A stretch of DNA of 64,000 bases from Terriglobia bacterium (GTDB lineage: Bacteria; Acidobacteriota; Terriglobia; Terriglobales; Acidobacteriaceae), in contig JAIQEU010000008.1 in assembly GCA_020073665.1 (NCBI GenBank), positions 69,748-133,747 on the forward strand, given 5' to 3'. The stretch's first letter is position 1. Every line of letters begins with the position of its first letter. The notes beneath the pieces are model-generated. The model saw only the letters and a program-made list of their open reading frames with translations, did no database searches and was not told the DNA's origin. Position numbers and translations under genes: made by a program. Shown piece by piece: positions 24,769 through 32,744 of the stretch.

Positions 24769-24838
24769 AACTTAATAGGGCGCGTGCCGTTGCCATCCTC
24801 ACCCCACATCTAATACGGCATGCGCCCGTCGTGTTTTT
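24769..24838 (+). ncRNA. Candidate small RNA or leader hairpin
   Basis: Directly after the promoter, GGGCGCGTGCCGT (24778-24790) pairs over 13 bases with ACGGCATGCGCCC (24815-24827), with one wobble. The 24-base loop is pyrimidine-rich (CCATCCTCACCCC), and GTGTTTTTGG follows the stem. Promoter, stem and T-run together would give an RNA of about 70 bases. It could be a free small RNA or an attenuator for the gene at 24907. Confidence 0.45.
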
Positions 24839-24906
24839 GGGCCAAGTCTGGCTTCCTTCCCGCATAATGAGACTTCACTTTACATATGGATAAGGAGAGT
24901 TCTCGT

Positions 24907-25326
24907 TTGAAACCGATGTGCGCAGTTCTGTCCGCCCTGCTGCTGCTTTCCCTGCCACTTCATGCCAAGCCCAGGCCCAAAGCTGCCGCGCAGGATCCGA
25001 ACTACATTTCGGCCCTGGCTGCCGCCGACCACTTTCTTCACGCCTGGCAGACCCAGGACCGCGAGACTGGACTGATTATGCTGACCGACGCTGCCAAGCA
25101 CCAGATTTCCGAGGACCATCTGCAGGCATTTTTCTCGCCCGGCATCGCCACCCGGCAGGCTTACGAGATCGGCCACGGCAAACAACTGCGGCCCGGTCGC
25201 TATGCCTTTCCGGTAACGTTATTGCTGGCGGCGCCGGGCAAGGAACGCAATCCAAACCGCCGCTTCTCACAGATCATTGTGATCAGGACTAGTAAAGAGG
25301 ACTGGGCGATAGATAAACTTCCCTAG
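24907..25326 (+). CDS. Small secreted protein, unknown function
   Basis: The predicted protein has 139 residues from TTG 24907, chosen because AAGGAG lies 10 bases upstream and because it gives a clean signal peptide (LKPMCAVLSALLLLSLPLHA). ATG 24886 in the same frame would add seven polar residues. The mature part has SALAAADHFLHAWQTQDRET, then ISEDHLQAFFSPGIATRQAYEI and a beta-rich end (SQIIVIRTSKEDWAIDKL), reminiscent of NTF2-like or lumazine-binding-like periplasmic proteins. That resemblance is weak. The gene follows the candidate leader RNA. Confidence 0.68.
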   Translation: MKPMCAVLSALLLLSLPLHAKPRPKAAAQDPNYISALAAADHFLHAWQTQDRETGLIMLTDAAKHQISEDHLQAFFSPGIATRQAYEIGHGKQLRPGRYAFPVTLLLAAPGKERNPNRRFSQIIVIRTSKEDWAIDKLP

Positions 25327-25413
25327 AAAGGATGTTCCACTGCCGATTTTCGAATCGGTCACAATGCAGTTCTTTCGCAAGTCCTTTTTGGCTGGAAACG
25401 GAGTTGATCCCCT

Positions 25414-27828
25414 ATGAAACGCATTCATAAAGTTGCGGTTTTGGGCGCGGGAACCATGGGAGCGCGTATTGCGGCGCATTTCGCCAACGCCGGGGTCCCC
25501 AGCTATCTGTTCGATATTGTGCCGCCCGACGCAGACGGCCCGGTGCGCAATCGAATCGCCGCGGCGGGCTTGGAGGCCGCGGTGAAATCCAAGCCGGCCG
25601 CCTTCATGGAGCCCTCGCTGGCTCGCCTGGTCACCATCGGCAATTTTGAGGATGACCTCAAACGCCTGGCCGACGTGGATTGGATTATCGAGGCGGTGGT
25701 GGAGAACCTCGAGCTCAAGCGGGCACTGCTGAAGAAAGTAGACGCCGTCCGCAAGCCCGGTACGATCATTACCACCAACACCAGCGGCTTGCCTGTAGGC
25801 AAAATCTCCGAGGGCTTTCCCGACGATTTCCGCCGTTGCTGGTTCGGGACACATTTCTTCAATCCGCCGCGCTATATGCGGCTGCTGGAAATCATTCCTA
25901 CCGCGGAAACCGACCGCGCGGCGCTCGACGCCATCGCCCACTTCGGCGACGTACAGCTGGGCAAAGGCATTGTTCTGGCCAAAGACACGCCCAACTTCAT
26001 CGGGAACCGCATCGGAACATTTTCCGTGCTGAACGTAATGCGGCTGATGCAGGAGATGGACTTCACCATTGAAGATGTGGACGCCCTGACTGGGCAGGTG
26101 GTGGGCTGGCCCAAGTCTGCGACCTTCCGCACCATCGACCTGGTCGGACTCGACATCCTGGGCCACGTGGTCTCGAACATGACCGGCGGGCCGGTCAAGC
26201 TCGACGAGCGCGGCGACCTCAGGCTTCCGGATTTCTACCAGCAGATGCTGGAGCGCAAGTGGCTGGGCGACAAAACCAAAGGCGGCTTCTACAAGAAGAC
26301 TAAAGAAGGCGAACGCCTCGCCCTGAGCTGGAAGACGCTGGAATACCATCCGCGACAGAAACCGAAGTTCCCTGCCCTCGACATGGCGAAAAACGTGGAG
26401 CAAGCCGGCGCCCGCATTCGCATGCTGCTGGGCCTGGACGGCAGCGGCCCGCAGAAGGGCGACAAGGCCGGGCAGTTCCTGTGGTCAGCCCTGTCCGATC
26501 TGTGGACGTATTGCGCCAACCGCATCCCTGAGATTTCTGACAGCATCGTGGAAATCGACCGCGCCATGCGCTTGGGATTCAACTGGGAACTGGGGCCGTT
26601 CGAACTGTGGGACGCCGCGGGTGTCGAAGCCACGGTTGGGCGCATGAAGAAAGAAGGCCGGCCGGTCGCCGCTAACGTGGAGAAGTTGCTCGCCTCCGGC
26701 GAGAAGTCTTGGTACGCAGACGATGCCAAAACCGCGTCGAGCCGAGTGTACTGGGACCTGGGAAACGGGCACCGGAAACCGGTGCAGGTCGCAAGCGGCG
26801 TGTGGTCGGTGGAAGTTGCCAAGAAATCGCACAACGTGGTGAAGAAGAATGCCGGAGCGTCCTTAGTGGACTTGGGCGACGGCGTGGGCTGCATCGAGTT
26901 CCACTCCAAGATGAATTCGATCGGCTCTGACATCGTGCAGTTGATCCTGCAAAGCCTGAAGCCCGGCGGCCCCGGCGACAACTTTGACGGGTTCGTCATC
27001 ACCAACGACGCTGGCAACTTCTCGGTCGGCGCCAATTTGATGCTGCTGCTCATGTCCATCCAGGAAGAAGAATGGGACGAGGTGGACCTCGCCATCCGCA
27101 CCTTCCAGGGCATGACCCAGGCCATCAAGTTCTCGCCCAAGCCGGTGGTGGTTGGGGCCTTTGGCCTTTGTCTGGGTGGAGGCACGGAAATCAGCCTGCA
27201 CGCTCCCGCCCGGCAACCGCACGCCGAGCTTTACACGGGACTGGTGGAAGTCGGTGTGGGCCTGCTGCCGGGAGCGGGTGGGTGTAAAGAGATGCTGCTG
27301 CGGGCGGTGGACAGCGCACGCTCAATTCGTCCCGACGGACGCGGAGAATCGGTCGAACTGATGGAAGCCATGAAGAAGGCGTTTGAGACCATCGCTACGG
27401 CCAAAGTTGCCACTTCGGCACATGAGGCCAGAGGGCTGGGCTTCCTGTCGAACTCCGACCGAATCAGCATGAACCGCGAGCGCGTGCTCGCCGACGCCAA
27501 GGCGCGCGCACTGGAGATGGTGCGAGCAGGCTATGAGGCGCCACAGCCGCGCACCGACGTTCCCGCCCCTGGCGAAAATATTCTGGCGGCGCTGAAAATG
27601 GGCGTCCACCTGATGCGCCAGGGCGATTACATCACCGACTATGAAGTGAAACTGGGCAGCAAAGTGGCCGAAGTGCTGTGCGGCGGCAACGTCACGCCAG
27701 GCACGCCGGTGAGCGAACAGTACCTGCTTGACCTGGAGCGCGAGGGCTTCAAGTCGCTGTGCGGGGAGAAAAAGACGCAGGAGCGGATTCAGTACACGTT
27801 GAAGACGGGGAAAACGCTGCGCAATTGA
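25414..27828 (+). CDS. fadN: 3-hydroxyacyl-CoA dehydrogenase / enoyl-CoA hydratase fusion (FadN type)
   Basis: The predicted protein has 804 residues. The dehydrogenase comes first: NAD loop AVLGAGTMGARIAAHFANAG, EAVVENLELKRALLKKVD, TNTSGLPVGKISEGFP, GTHFFNPPRYMRLLEIIPT, VLAKDTPNFIGNRIG and a second C-terminal dehydrogenase repeat (IVEIDRAMRLGFNWELGPFELWD). The crotonase domain follows (about 450-730): VGCIEFHSKMNSIG, GFVITNDAGNFSVGANL, PVVVGAFGLCLGGGTEI and LVEVGVGLLPGAGG. This dehydrogenase-first order is that of FadN, the reverse of FadB/FadJ. It acts in beta-oxidation in the cytoplasm. A thiolase partner, usual next to fadN, is not present here. Confidence 0.92.
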   Translation: MKRIHKVAVLGAGTMGARIAAHFANAGVPSYLFDIVPPDADGPVRNRIAAAGLEAAVKSKPAAFMEPSLARLVTIGNFEDDLKRLADVDWIIEAVVENLELKRALLKKVDAVRKPGTIITTNTSGLPVGKISEGFPDDFRRCWFGTHFFNPPRYMRLLEIIPTAETDRAALDAIAHFGDVQLGKGIVLAKDTPNFIGNRIGTFSVLNVMRLMQEMDFTIEDVDALTGQVVGWPKSATFRTIDLVGLDILGHVVSNMTGGPVKLDERGDLRLPDFYQQMLERKWLGDKTKGGFYKKTKEGERLALSWKTLEYHPRQKPKFPALDMAKNVEQAGARIRMLLGLDGSGPQKGDKAGQFLWSALSDLWTYCANRIPEISDSIVEIDRAMRLGFNWELGPFELWDAAGVEATVGRMKKEGRPVAANVEKLLASGEKSWYADDAKTASSRVYWDLGNGHRKPVQVASGVWSVEVAKKSHNVVKKNAGASLVDLGDGVGCIEFHSKMNSIGSDIVQLILQSLKPGGPGDNFDGFVITNDAGNFSVGANLMLLLMSIQEEEWDEVDLAIRTFQGMTQAIKFSPKPVVVGAFGLCLGGGTEISLHAPARQPHAELYTGLVEVGVGLLPGAGGCKEMLLRAVDSARSIRPDGRGESVELMEAMKKAFETIATAKVATSAHEARGLGFLSNSDRISMNRERVLADAKARALEMVRAGYEAPQPRTDVPAPGENILAALKMGVHLMRQGDYITDYEVKLGSKVAEVLCGGNVTPGTPVSEQYLLDLEREGFKSLCGEKKTQERIQYTLKTGKTLRN

Positions 27829-28080
27829 TGATCTACAGATTGCCGAATTGTTGAACTTTGGGAAAGCGAGGAAATGCCGTTCGAGCGCCCTGCACCGGCA
27901 ACGTGTGCCTTCGTGTCCCATAACACACCGTGCATCCGGAGAAAAAGTACGTTCTTCCCAGTTCCACGCTTTGAGCCTAGTCGTCAGCGACGGGACCACC
28001 TCGGCGGGTTAAACTCTAGAGCAGCCGGAGAGAGTAGCCTCCCGCACCAGTATTCCCTTGCACTCTGAATCGAGGTTTTT

Positions 28081-28710
28081 GTGAAGAGAACAATCTGCGC
28101 GGTACTCAGTTCCGTAGTTCTTGTTTCGCTGATGACTTCATCGATATCGGCGCTCGCGCAGGACAACGCTTCCACGAAAGCGCCGGCCGCTGCGCCCGCA
28201 GCGGCGGCACCCACGTCGGGCGTCCGTGCCGAATTTCTGAATGAGCTCAAGATTCAGGAAGACAAGTTTGTGCAGCTGGCCCAGGCCATGCCGGCCGGCA
28301 AGTACACCTGGCGGCCCGCCGACGGCGTGCGCTCGGTGAGCGAAGTCTACCTGCACGTGGCCACCGCCAACTACAACCTTCCGCATGTCTTTGGCGTGGC
28401 TCCGCCACCAGACTTCAAAGTTGCAGGGTTCGACAAGTCCACCACCGACAAGGCCAAGGTGATCGACATCCTCAAAGACTCCTTCGCCCATATGCGGCAG
28501 GTGGTGCTGAACATGCCGGATGCTGATACCGAGAAGCAGCTCGACTGGTTCGGCGCCAAGAATACCTACCGCGGCGTGATGTTGTTTATCATTCGCCATG
28601 GAGCCGAGCACCTGGGCCAGTCCATTGCTTATGCCCGAATGAACGGCGTCACTCCGCCCTGGACCGAGGAACAGCAGGCGCAGAAGAAACAGGGTGAAAA
28701 ACCGAAATAA
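28081..28710 (+). CDS. Exported DinB-family protein
   Basis: The predicted protein has 209 residues, with a GTG start after a GAGG-type site. A signal peptide (to about ALAQ) is followed by an Ala/Pro linker and a DinB four-helix bundle (residues about 50-190). Likely metal ligands are His in the YLHVATANYNLP segment and the two His of RHGAEHLGQSIAYARMNG. DinB folds include metal-dependent thiol transferases and many uncharacterised enzymes; exported members are frequent in acidobacteria. A lysine/glutamine-rich tail ends the protein. The peroxiredoxin-like gene follows after 34 bases, so they may be co-transcribed. Confidence 0.85.
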   Translation: MKRTICAVLSSVVLVSLMTSSISALAQDNASTKAPAAAPAAAAPTSGVRAEFLNELKIQEDKFVQLAQAMPAGKYTWRPADGVRSVSEVYLHVATANYNLPHVFGVAPPPDFKVAGFDKSTTDKAKVIDILKDSFAHMRQVVLNMPDADTEKQLDWFGAKNTYRGVMLFIIRHGAEHLGQSIAYARMNGVTPPWTEEQQAQKKQGEKPK

Positions 28711-28744
28711 CCCGGCTGACGCCTGAGGTCTGAGGCCCGCACCC

Positions 28745-29437
28745 ATGAAATGGCGCTCCCTGGAAGAATCGGCCCCGAGCACGGACACGCGTCCGCTGCG
28801 GGAGCTGTTTGCCGAGCGCAAGGAACTCATCGCCAAGTACGTGCCGCCGGAGACGCAGGCCATCCATGCGCGGGTGATCGCGGAGCTGAAAGCGAGCGGC
28901 ATCACAGAACGCGCGTTGCCGGTGGGGGCTAAGGCTCCAGCGTTCGAACTCAGCGATCACAACGGCAAGTTGACGTCATCCGCCGAACTGCTGGCGAAGG
29001 GGAGGCGGCTGGTTATCTGCTTCATTCGCGGGCGCTGGGACCCGTTCTGCTGCGGGCAGATGGAAGCCATGAACCTGGTGCTGCCGCAGATCGTCGAAGC
29101 CGCAGCGTCACTGGTGGCGGTCTCGCCACAGACTGTGAAGCAGTCGTTCTTCATGGCCGACCAGCACCAGCTGCGCTTCCCGCTGCTCAGCGATTCCGGC
29201 AACCAAGTGGCGCGCCAGTTCGGGCTGGTCTACCGCGTTCCCGAGTACCAGCAGGAGGTCTATCGCCGGGCGTTCATCAACCTGCCGTTCGCCAATGGGG
29301 ATGAAAGCTGGGAGCTGCCGATTCCGGCGACTTACTGCCTCGACCGCGATGGCACGGTATTGTATGCATCGGCCGATGCGGACCACACGGGGCGGCCTGA
29401 GCCTAGGGAAATCCTCTCCGCGATCGCGAAGCTCTGA
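28745..29437 (+). CDS. Peroxiredoxin-like (AhpC/TSA) protein with altered active site
   Basis: The predicted protein has 230 residues. After a 55-residue helical N-terminus comes an AhpC/TSA fold: LPVGAKAPAFELSDHNGKL, LVICFIRGRWDPFCCGQMEAMN, SLVAVSPQTV, LLSDSGNQVARQFGLVYRVPE and LPIPATYCLDRDGTVLYASADADHT. In related proteins the active-site strip reads RGxWCPYC; here the first cysteine position is Asp99, while Cys102 and Cys103 remain. The peroxidatic cysteine may therefore be moved, or the protein may not be a peroxidase. No signal peptide is seen. It ends one base before the convergent GNAT gene's stop codon. Confidence 0.85.
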   Translation: MKWRSLEESAPSTDTRPLRELFAERKELIAKYVPPETQAIHARVIAELKASGITERALPVGAKAPAFELSDHNGKLTSSAELLAKGRRLVICFIRGRWDPFCCGQMEAMNLVLPQIVEAAASLVAVSPQTVKQSFFMADQHQLRFPLLSDSGNQVARQFGLVYRVPEYQQEVYRRAFINLPFANGDESWELPIPATYCLDRDGTVLYASADADHTGRPEPREILSAIAKL

Positions 29438-29911
29438 TTACCCACGCTTGCCACCAATCCACTTGGTCATCAGATAGCTGTCATGTTTCTTGAATCCCGC
29501 GCGGCGATACAGTTCGATGGCGGGATTTCCGTGATGGACCCCGAGGTGGATGGTTTTTGCGCCGAGGCTGCGGGCGGCGTCCTCGAAGAAACGCAGGGCT
29601 TGGCTGCCGAATCCCTTCCCTCGATAGTCCTTTTGAATGAAGAATTCATCCACCCAGGCGCACTTGCCGTTGTATTCGAGACTGTAGTCGAAGGTCATGA
29701 CGATGTAGCCGATCGGCTGGTCCCCGACTGCGATTATCCAGATTCGGCCCAGCGCAGGGTCGCGAATCAAGGTTCCAACCGCGGTGCGGGCCTTAGCTGC
29801 TTCGAACGGGCCGGACCAAGGGTCGTCGGCCTGCATTTGGGACATCAGGCTTATCAGAACGTCCAGGTCTTTGGTTTCGGCGGGAATGAAAGTAGCGGTC
29901 ACGGGGAGCAT
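29438..29911 (-). CDS. GNAT family N-acetyltransferase
   Basis: The predicted protein has 157 residues from ATG 29911 (MLPVTATFIPAETKDLDVLIS), which is the usual GNAT beginning; the frame stays open upstream through a repeat-bearing spacer but without support. Motif A is clear: WVDEFFIQKDYRGKGFGSQAL, with the acetyl-CoA pyrophosphate loop RGKGFGS, followed by IHLGVHHGNPAIELYRRAGF, the classic GNAT C-terminus. The substrate is unknown. It converges on the peroxiredoxin-like gene with no spacer. Confidence 0.87.
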   Translation of the reverse strand: MLPVTATFIPAETKDLDVLISLMSQMQADDPWSGPFEAAKARTAVGTLIRDPALGRIWIIAVGDQPIGYIVMTFDYSLEYNGKCAWVDEFFIQKDYRGKGFGSQALRFFEDAARSLGAKTIHLGVHHGNPAIELYRRAGFKKHDSYLMTKWIGGKRG

Positions 29912-30016
29912 TCTAGCAACCTGACGATCCCTGGAACGCAGTCTGGTCAAGTGCCATCCAACCACGAAGGTCACGAAGTCACATAAAGGAAAATCCTCTA
30001 GGCCGATGGCTTCATT

Positions 30017-30042
30017 GGCGGCCGGCGGGACGGCGGCGCTCC
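30017..30042 (+). repeat. REP-like hairpin related to the RAYT-flanking repeats
   Basis: GGCGGCCGGCGGGACGG then CGGCGCTCC closely follows the 48322-48349 element, with the GGA loop kept and one arm partly decayed. Confidence 0.55.
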
Positions 30043-30162
30043 GGCGAGTCGTCCCTATTGCCAATCCCGCTAAATTCTGCAAAAATAATGGTTTGTCGTA
30101 CCCCTCCAGAGGCCAGTAGAAACTCCAGAGGTAATTCGGAAAGGAAACAACGTTCTGTGTTA

Positions 30163-30414
30163 ATGATTCGACTGGCGCGCACCGGTGCGCGCAAACAACC
30201 GCATTATCGCGTGGTGGTGATCGAGAAGGAACGCGCGCGCAACGGCCTGTCGGTGGAAGTGGTTGGGACGTACAATCCCCGCACCTCCCCGGCCAGCATT
30301 GAACTTAAGCGCGACCGCATCGACTACTGGGTGTCGAAGGGCGCCAAGATGTCGGACCGGGTCAGCAAAATCGTTGCCAAGCCGGCAGCGGCCAGCGCCG
30401 CTCCGGTTGCCTGA
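30163..30414 (+). CDS. rpsP: 30S ribosomal protein S16
   Basis: The product has 83 residues, starting MIRLARTGARKQPHYRVVVIE at ATG 30163; the frame is open 105 bases further upstream but that part is leader. RARNGLSVEVVGTYNPR and the RIDYWVSKGAKMSDRV segment complete the S16 signature. It heads the conserved block rpsP-khpA-rimM-trmD-rplS. In the leader, CTCCAGAGG appears twice (30104-30112 and 30123-30131), a possible site for feedback or a simple duplication. Confidence 0.96.
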   Translation: MIRLARTGARKQPHYRVVVIEKERARNGLSVEVVGTYNPRTSPASIELKRDRIDYWVSKGAKMSDRVSKIVAKPAAASAAPVA

Positions 30415-30465
30415 TCCCGCCGTGCGCGTCATAACCCATTTCACCCCACCCACAAGGAGCTGCGA

Positions 30466-30717
30466 ATGAGCGAGCCCAGTGGGGACTTGCGTGCCCTGGT
30501 CGAGCAGATCGCCAAAGCGCTGGTCGACACCCCCGACCAGGTCTCGGTCAACCAGGTCGAGAGCGAGCAGAGCACCTTGCTCGAGTTGACGGTGGCTCCG
30601 AACGACCTGGGCAAGGTCATCGGCAAGCAGGGACGCACCGCGCGCGCGCTGCGCAATTTGCTGGGCGCAGCGGGCATGAAGTTTCACAAGCACGTCACGC
30701 TGGAGATTCTGGAATAG
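30466..30717 (+). CDS. khpA: KH-domain RNA-binding protein KhpA
   Basis: The predicted protein has 83 residues, ATG 30466 preceded by AAGGAG. It is a single KH domain with the GxxG loop in [20 protein letters not shown], and it is the gene normally found between rpsP and rimM. KhpA binds RNA with its partner KhpB and affects translation, cell division and shape in other bacteria. The stop codon overlaps the beginning of the rimM coding sequence. Confidence 0.93.
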   Translation: MSEPSGDLRALVEQIAKALVDTPDQVSVNQVESEQSTLLELTVAPNDLGKVIGKQGRTARALRNLLGAAGMKFHKHVTLEILE

Positions 30718-30743
30718 CCGACGAGTTCATCACGCTCGCCCGC

Positions 30744-31268
30744 GTGCTGAAGACGCAAGGCCGCCGCGGTGAAGTGGCAGTGGCGACGCACAGCGACGTC
30801 CCCGACAGATTCAGCGCCGGTATGCGGCTGTGGGCCCTCGGCGAAGACGGGACGCGGCGCGAAGTGCAGATTGAAGAACTGTGGCCGCACCAGCGGGCCC
30901 TGGTCCTGAAATTTGCAGGCGTGGATTCGATTTCAGACGCCGAGATGCTGGTAGGTTGCGAACTGCAGGTCCCGCGTACGCAGCGCGCCCGGTTGGAATC
31001 GGGCTGGACGTACGTTAGCGATCTGGTCGGATGTGTGGTTTTGGACGGTGATCGCGAGATTGGCGCGGTCAAGGATGTGCAGTTCGGGGCTGGCGAAGCG
31101 CCGCTGCTCATTGTCGGAGGCGATAAGAAATACGAGATTCCGTTCGCGGAAGCGTATTTGAAGAACGTGGACCTCGAACACAGACGCATTGTCATGGAGC
31201 TGCCGGAAGGCCTGCTGGAAGTGAATGCGCCATTGACGGCGGAAGAGAAGAAAAGGCAGCAGAGGTAG
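30744..31268 (+). CDS. rimM: Ribosome maturation factor RimM, start uncertain
   Basis: From the first canonical start (GTG 30744) the product has 174 residues. RimM binds ribosomal protein S19 and helps assemble the 30S head. The two-domain layout is visible: N-terminal beta barrel (GRRGEVAVATHSDVPDRF, LVLKFAGVDSISDAEMLVG) and the PRC-like C-terminal barrel (SDLVGCVVLDGDREIGAVKDVQ, YEIPFAEAYLKNVDLEHRRIVMELPEGLLE). Conserved residues DEFITLAR, forming the first strand, precede the GTG in frame (30720-30743), but no ATG, GTG or TTG lies between there and well inside khpA. An ATA at 30714 overlapping the khpA stop is one possible non-canonical start. Confidence 0.9.
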   Translation: MLKTQGRRGEVAVATHSDVPDRFSAGMRLWALGEDGTRREVQIEELWPHQRALVLKFAGVDSISDAEMLVGCELQVPRTQRARLESGWTYVSDLVGCVVLDGDREIGAVKDVQFGAGEAPLLIVGGDKKYEIPFAEAYLKNVDLEHRRIVMELPEGLLEVNAPLTAEEKKRQQR

Positions 31269-31274
31269 CTGGGG

Positions 31275-31315
31275 GCTGGTAGCTGGTCTTTTGAGAAGAA
31301 GTCCCAGCTACCAGC
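31275..31315. repeat. Perfect 12-bp inverted repeat between rimM and trmD
   Basis: GCTGGTAGCTGG (31275-31286) and CCAGCTACCAGC (31304-31315) flank a 17-base loop; further shorter copies of the word TAGCTGG or CCAGCTA lie on each side. It is one of several spacers built from reiterated words. Confidence 0.7.
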
Positions 31316-31348
31316 CGCCAACTTCCAGCTACCAAACTCGGTTCCGAA

Positions 31349-32158
31349 ATGAAGATCGACATTCTAACGATCTTTCCCGACTTCTTTCGCGGACCGCTGG
31401 ATTACGGCATCATTCGCCGGGCGCGGGAAGCCGGGCTGGCGACGATCGAGTTGCACGACCTGCGGGCGTTTGCCCATGACCGGCATCGCACCGTGGATGA
31501 CCGCCCGTTCGGCGGCGGCGAAGGCATGGTGCTGAAACCGGAACCGATCTTTGAATGTATTGAAGCGCTGAAGGTCGCAACCCGCGAGGAGCGCGTGAGC
31601 GGCGCCGCCAGCGAGAGCGTGGTACTCCTCTCGGCGCAGGGCAAACGGTTCGACCAGAGCGTGGCCAAGGAACTGGCCGGGCTGCAGCGAATGGTACTGA
31701 TCTGCGGCCGCTACGAGGGCGTGGACGAACGGGTCGGCGAGTTTCTGGCCGACCGCGAGCTGTCCGTTGGCGACTACGTGCTGAGCGGCGGCGAACTGGG
31801 CGCAGCGGTGATCGTGGATGCGGTTACCCGGCTCATTCCCGGAGCTCTCGGAAACGAGGCCTCGACGCGGCAGGAATCGTTCACAGAACACCTGGAGCCG
31901 CAAGCGAACAGTGGCCCTGATTCTACCTGCGGTTCGGGTGGGTTGCTGGATTACCCGCACTACACGCGCCCGGCGGACTTCCGCGGTAAGGGAGTTCCGG
32001 AAGTGCTGGCGTCGGGAAATCATGACGAGATACGCCGCTGGCGACGCCGCGCGGCGCTGGAGAAAACGCTGCGCAATCGTCCCGATCTCCTGGATCGTGC
32101 GGCGCTCAGCGACGAAGACAGAGAAGTGCTGGCCCAGATCATGGGCAAAGATATTTAG
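31349..32158 (+). CDS. trmD: tRNA (guanine-37-N1)-methyltransferase
   Basis: The predicted protein has 269 residues. It methylates G37 of tRNAs with G36, preventing frameshifts. SPOUT/trefoil-knot features: [13 protein letters not shown], NxxD-like [46 protein letters not shown], and the SAM-binding knot [16 protein letters not shown]. After RQESFTEH a variable linker leads to [22 protein letters not shown] and the C-terminal helices. Length is normal. It is in the rpsP block, separated from rimM by a hairpin spacer of 80 bases. Confidence 0.97.
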   Translation: MKIDILTIFPDFFRGPLDYGIIRRAREAGLATIELHDLRAFAHDRHRTVDDRPFGGGEGMVLKPEPIFECIEALKVATREERVSGAASESVVLLSAQGKRFDQSVAKELAGLQRMVLICGRYEGVDERVGEFLADRELSVGDYVLSGGELGAAVIVDAVTRLIPGALGNEASTRQESFTEHLEPQANSGPDSTCGSGGLLDYPHYTRPADFRGKGVPEVLASGNHDEIRRWRRRAALEKTLRNRPDLLDRAALSDEDREVLAQIMGKDI

Positions 32159-32176
32159 AACGAGGGAGACAAGATC

Positions 32177-32554
32177 ATGACGAACCTGATCATCGAAAAA
32201 CTTCTGGCCAAGGCCAAGCGCGCCGACATTCCCGACTTTGCGCCGGGCGACAGCGTCCGCGTACACGTGAAAATCAAGGAAGGCGACAAGGAACGCCTGC
32301 AGGCGTTCGAGGGCGTCGTCATTTCGCGCAGCCGCGGCCCGCAAGCCAGCTTTACCGTCCGCAAGATGAGCTTCGGCCACGGCGTGGAGCGTATTTTCCC
32401 CATGAACTCGCGGGTGATTGACAAGGTCGAACTGGTGCGGTCGTCCAAAGTGCGCCGCGCCAAGCTGTACTACCTGCGTGGCCTCCGCGGCAAGGCAGCC
32501 CGCTTGAAAGACGTGGAGCGCGAACACGTCACCGCAGAAGTCGCCACGAAATAA
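32177..32554 (+). CDS. rplS: 50S ribosomal protein L19
   Basis: The predicted protein has 125 residues, ATG 32177 preceded by GAGGGAGA. It carries the L19 signature: [31 protein letters not shown], then TFTVRK-like [18 protein letters not shown] and [21 protein letters not shown]. The last about 15 residues extend a little past the usual end. It closes the rpsP operon and is followed by two hairpins and a T-run. Confidence 0.97.
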   Translation: MTNLIIEKLLAKAKRADIPDFAPGDSVRVHVKIKEGDKERLQAFEGVVISRSRGPQASFTVRKMSFGHGVERIFPMNSRVIDKVELVRSSKVRRAKLYYLRGLRGKAARLKDVEREHVTAEVATK

Positions 32555-32647
32555 GCCCGCTTTATGCCATGGCCGGATGCCCGGTGCTCGCCGTCCGGCC
32601 TGAAGCATTCCTATCTTGATTCCTTCCACAACCCAGGCAACCCTGCA

Positions 32648-32696
32648 GCTCGATTCCTACTCTATCGAGCCTGGGGCCTTAGGTTTTTTGTTTTGC
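32648..32696 (+). terminator. Candidate terminator of the rpsP-rplS operon
   Basis: GCTCGAT (32648-32654) pairs with ATCGAGC (32664-32670); thirteen bases on is GGTTTTTTGTTTT. An additional 7-bp GGCCGGA/TCCGGCC stem lies earlier in the same spacer (about 32571-32600). Confidence 0.5.
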
Positions 32697-32744
32697 CGTT
32701 TCCTCTCACCCGAAAAAACCCATCACTGAGGTGAGTGTCCGGAC

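Noticed and set aside
31364-32629. 421-codon antisense frame opposite trmD and rplS
   Set aside because: Shadow of two well-conserved genes, with no ribosome site or recognisable domain.
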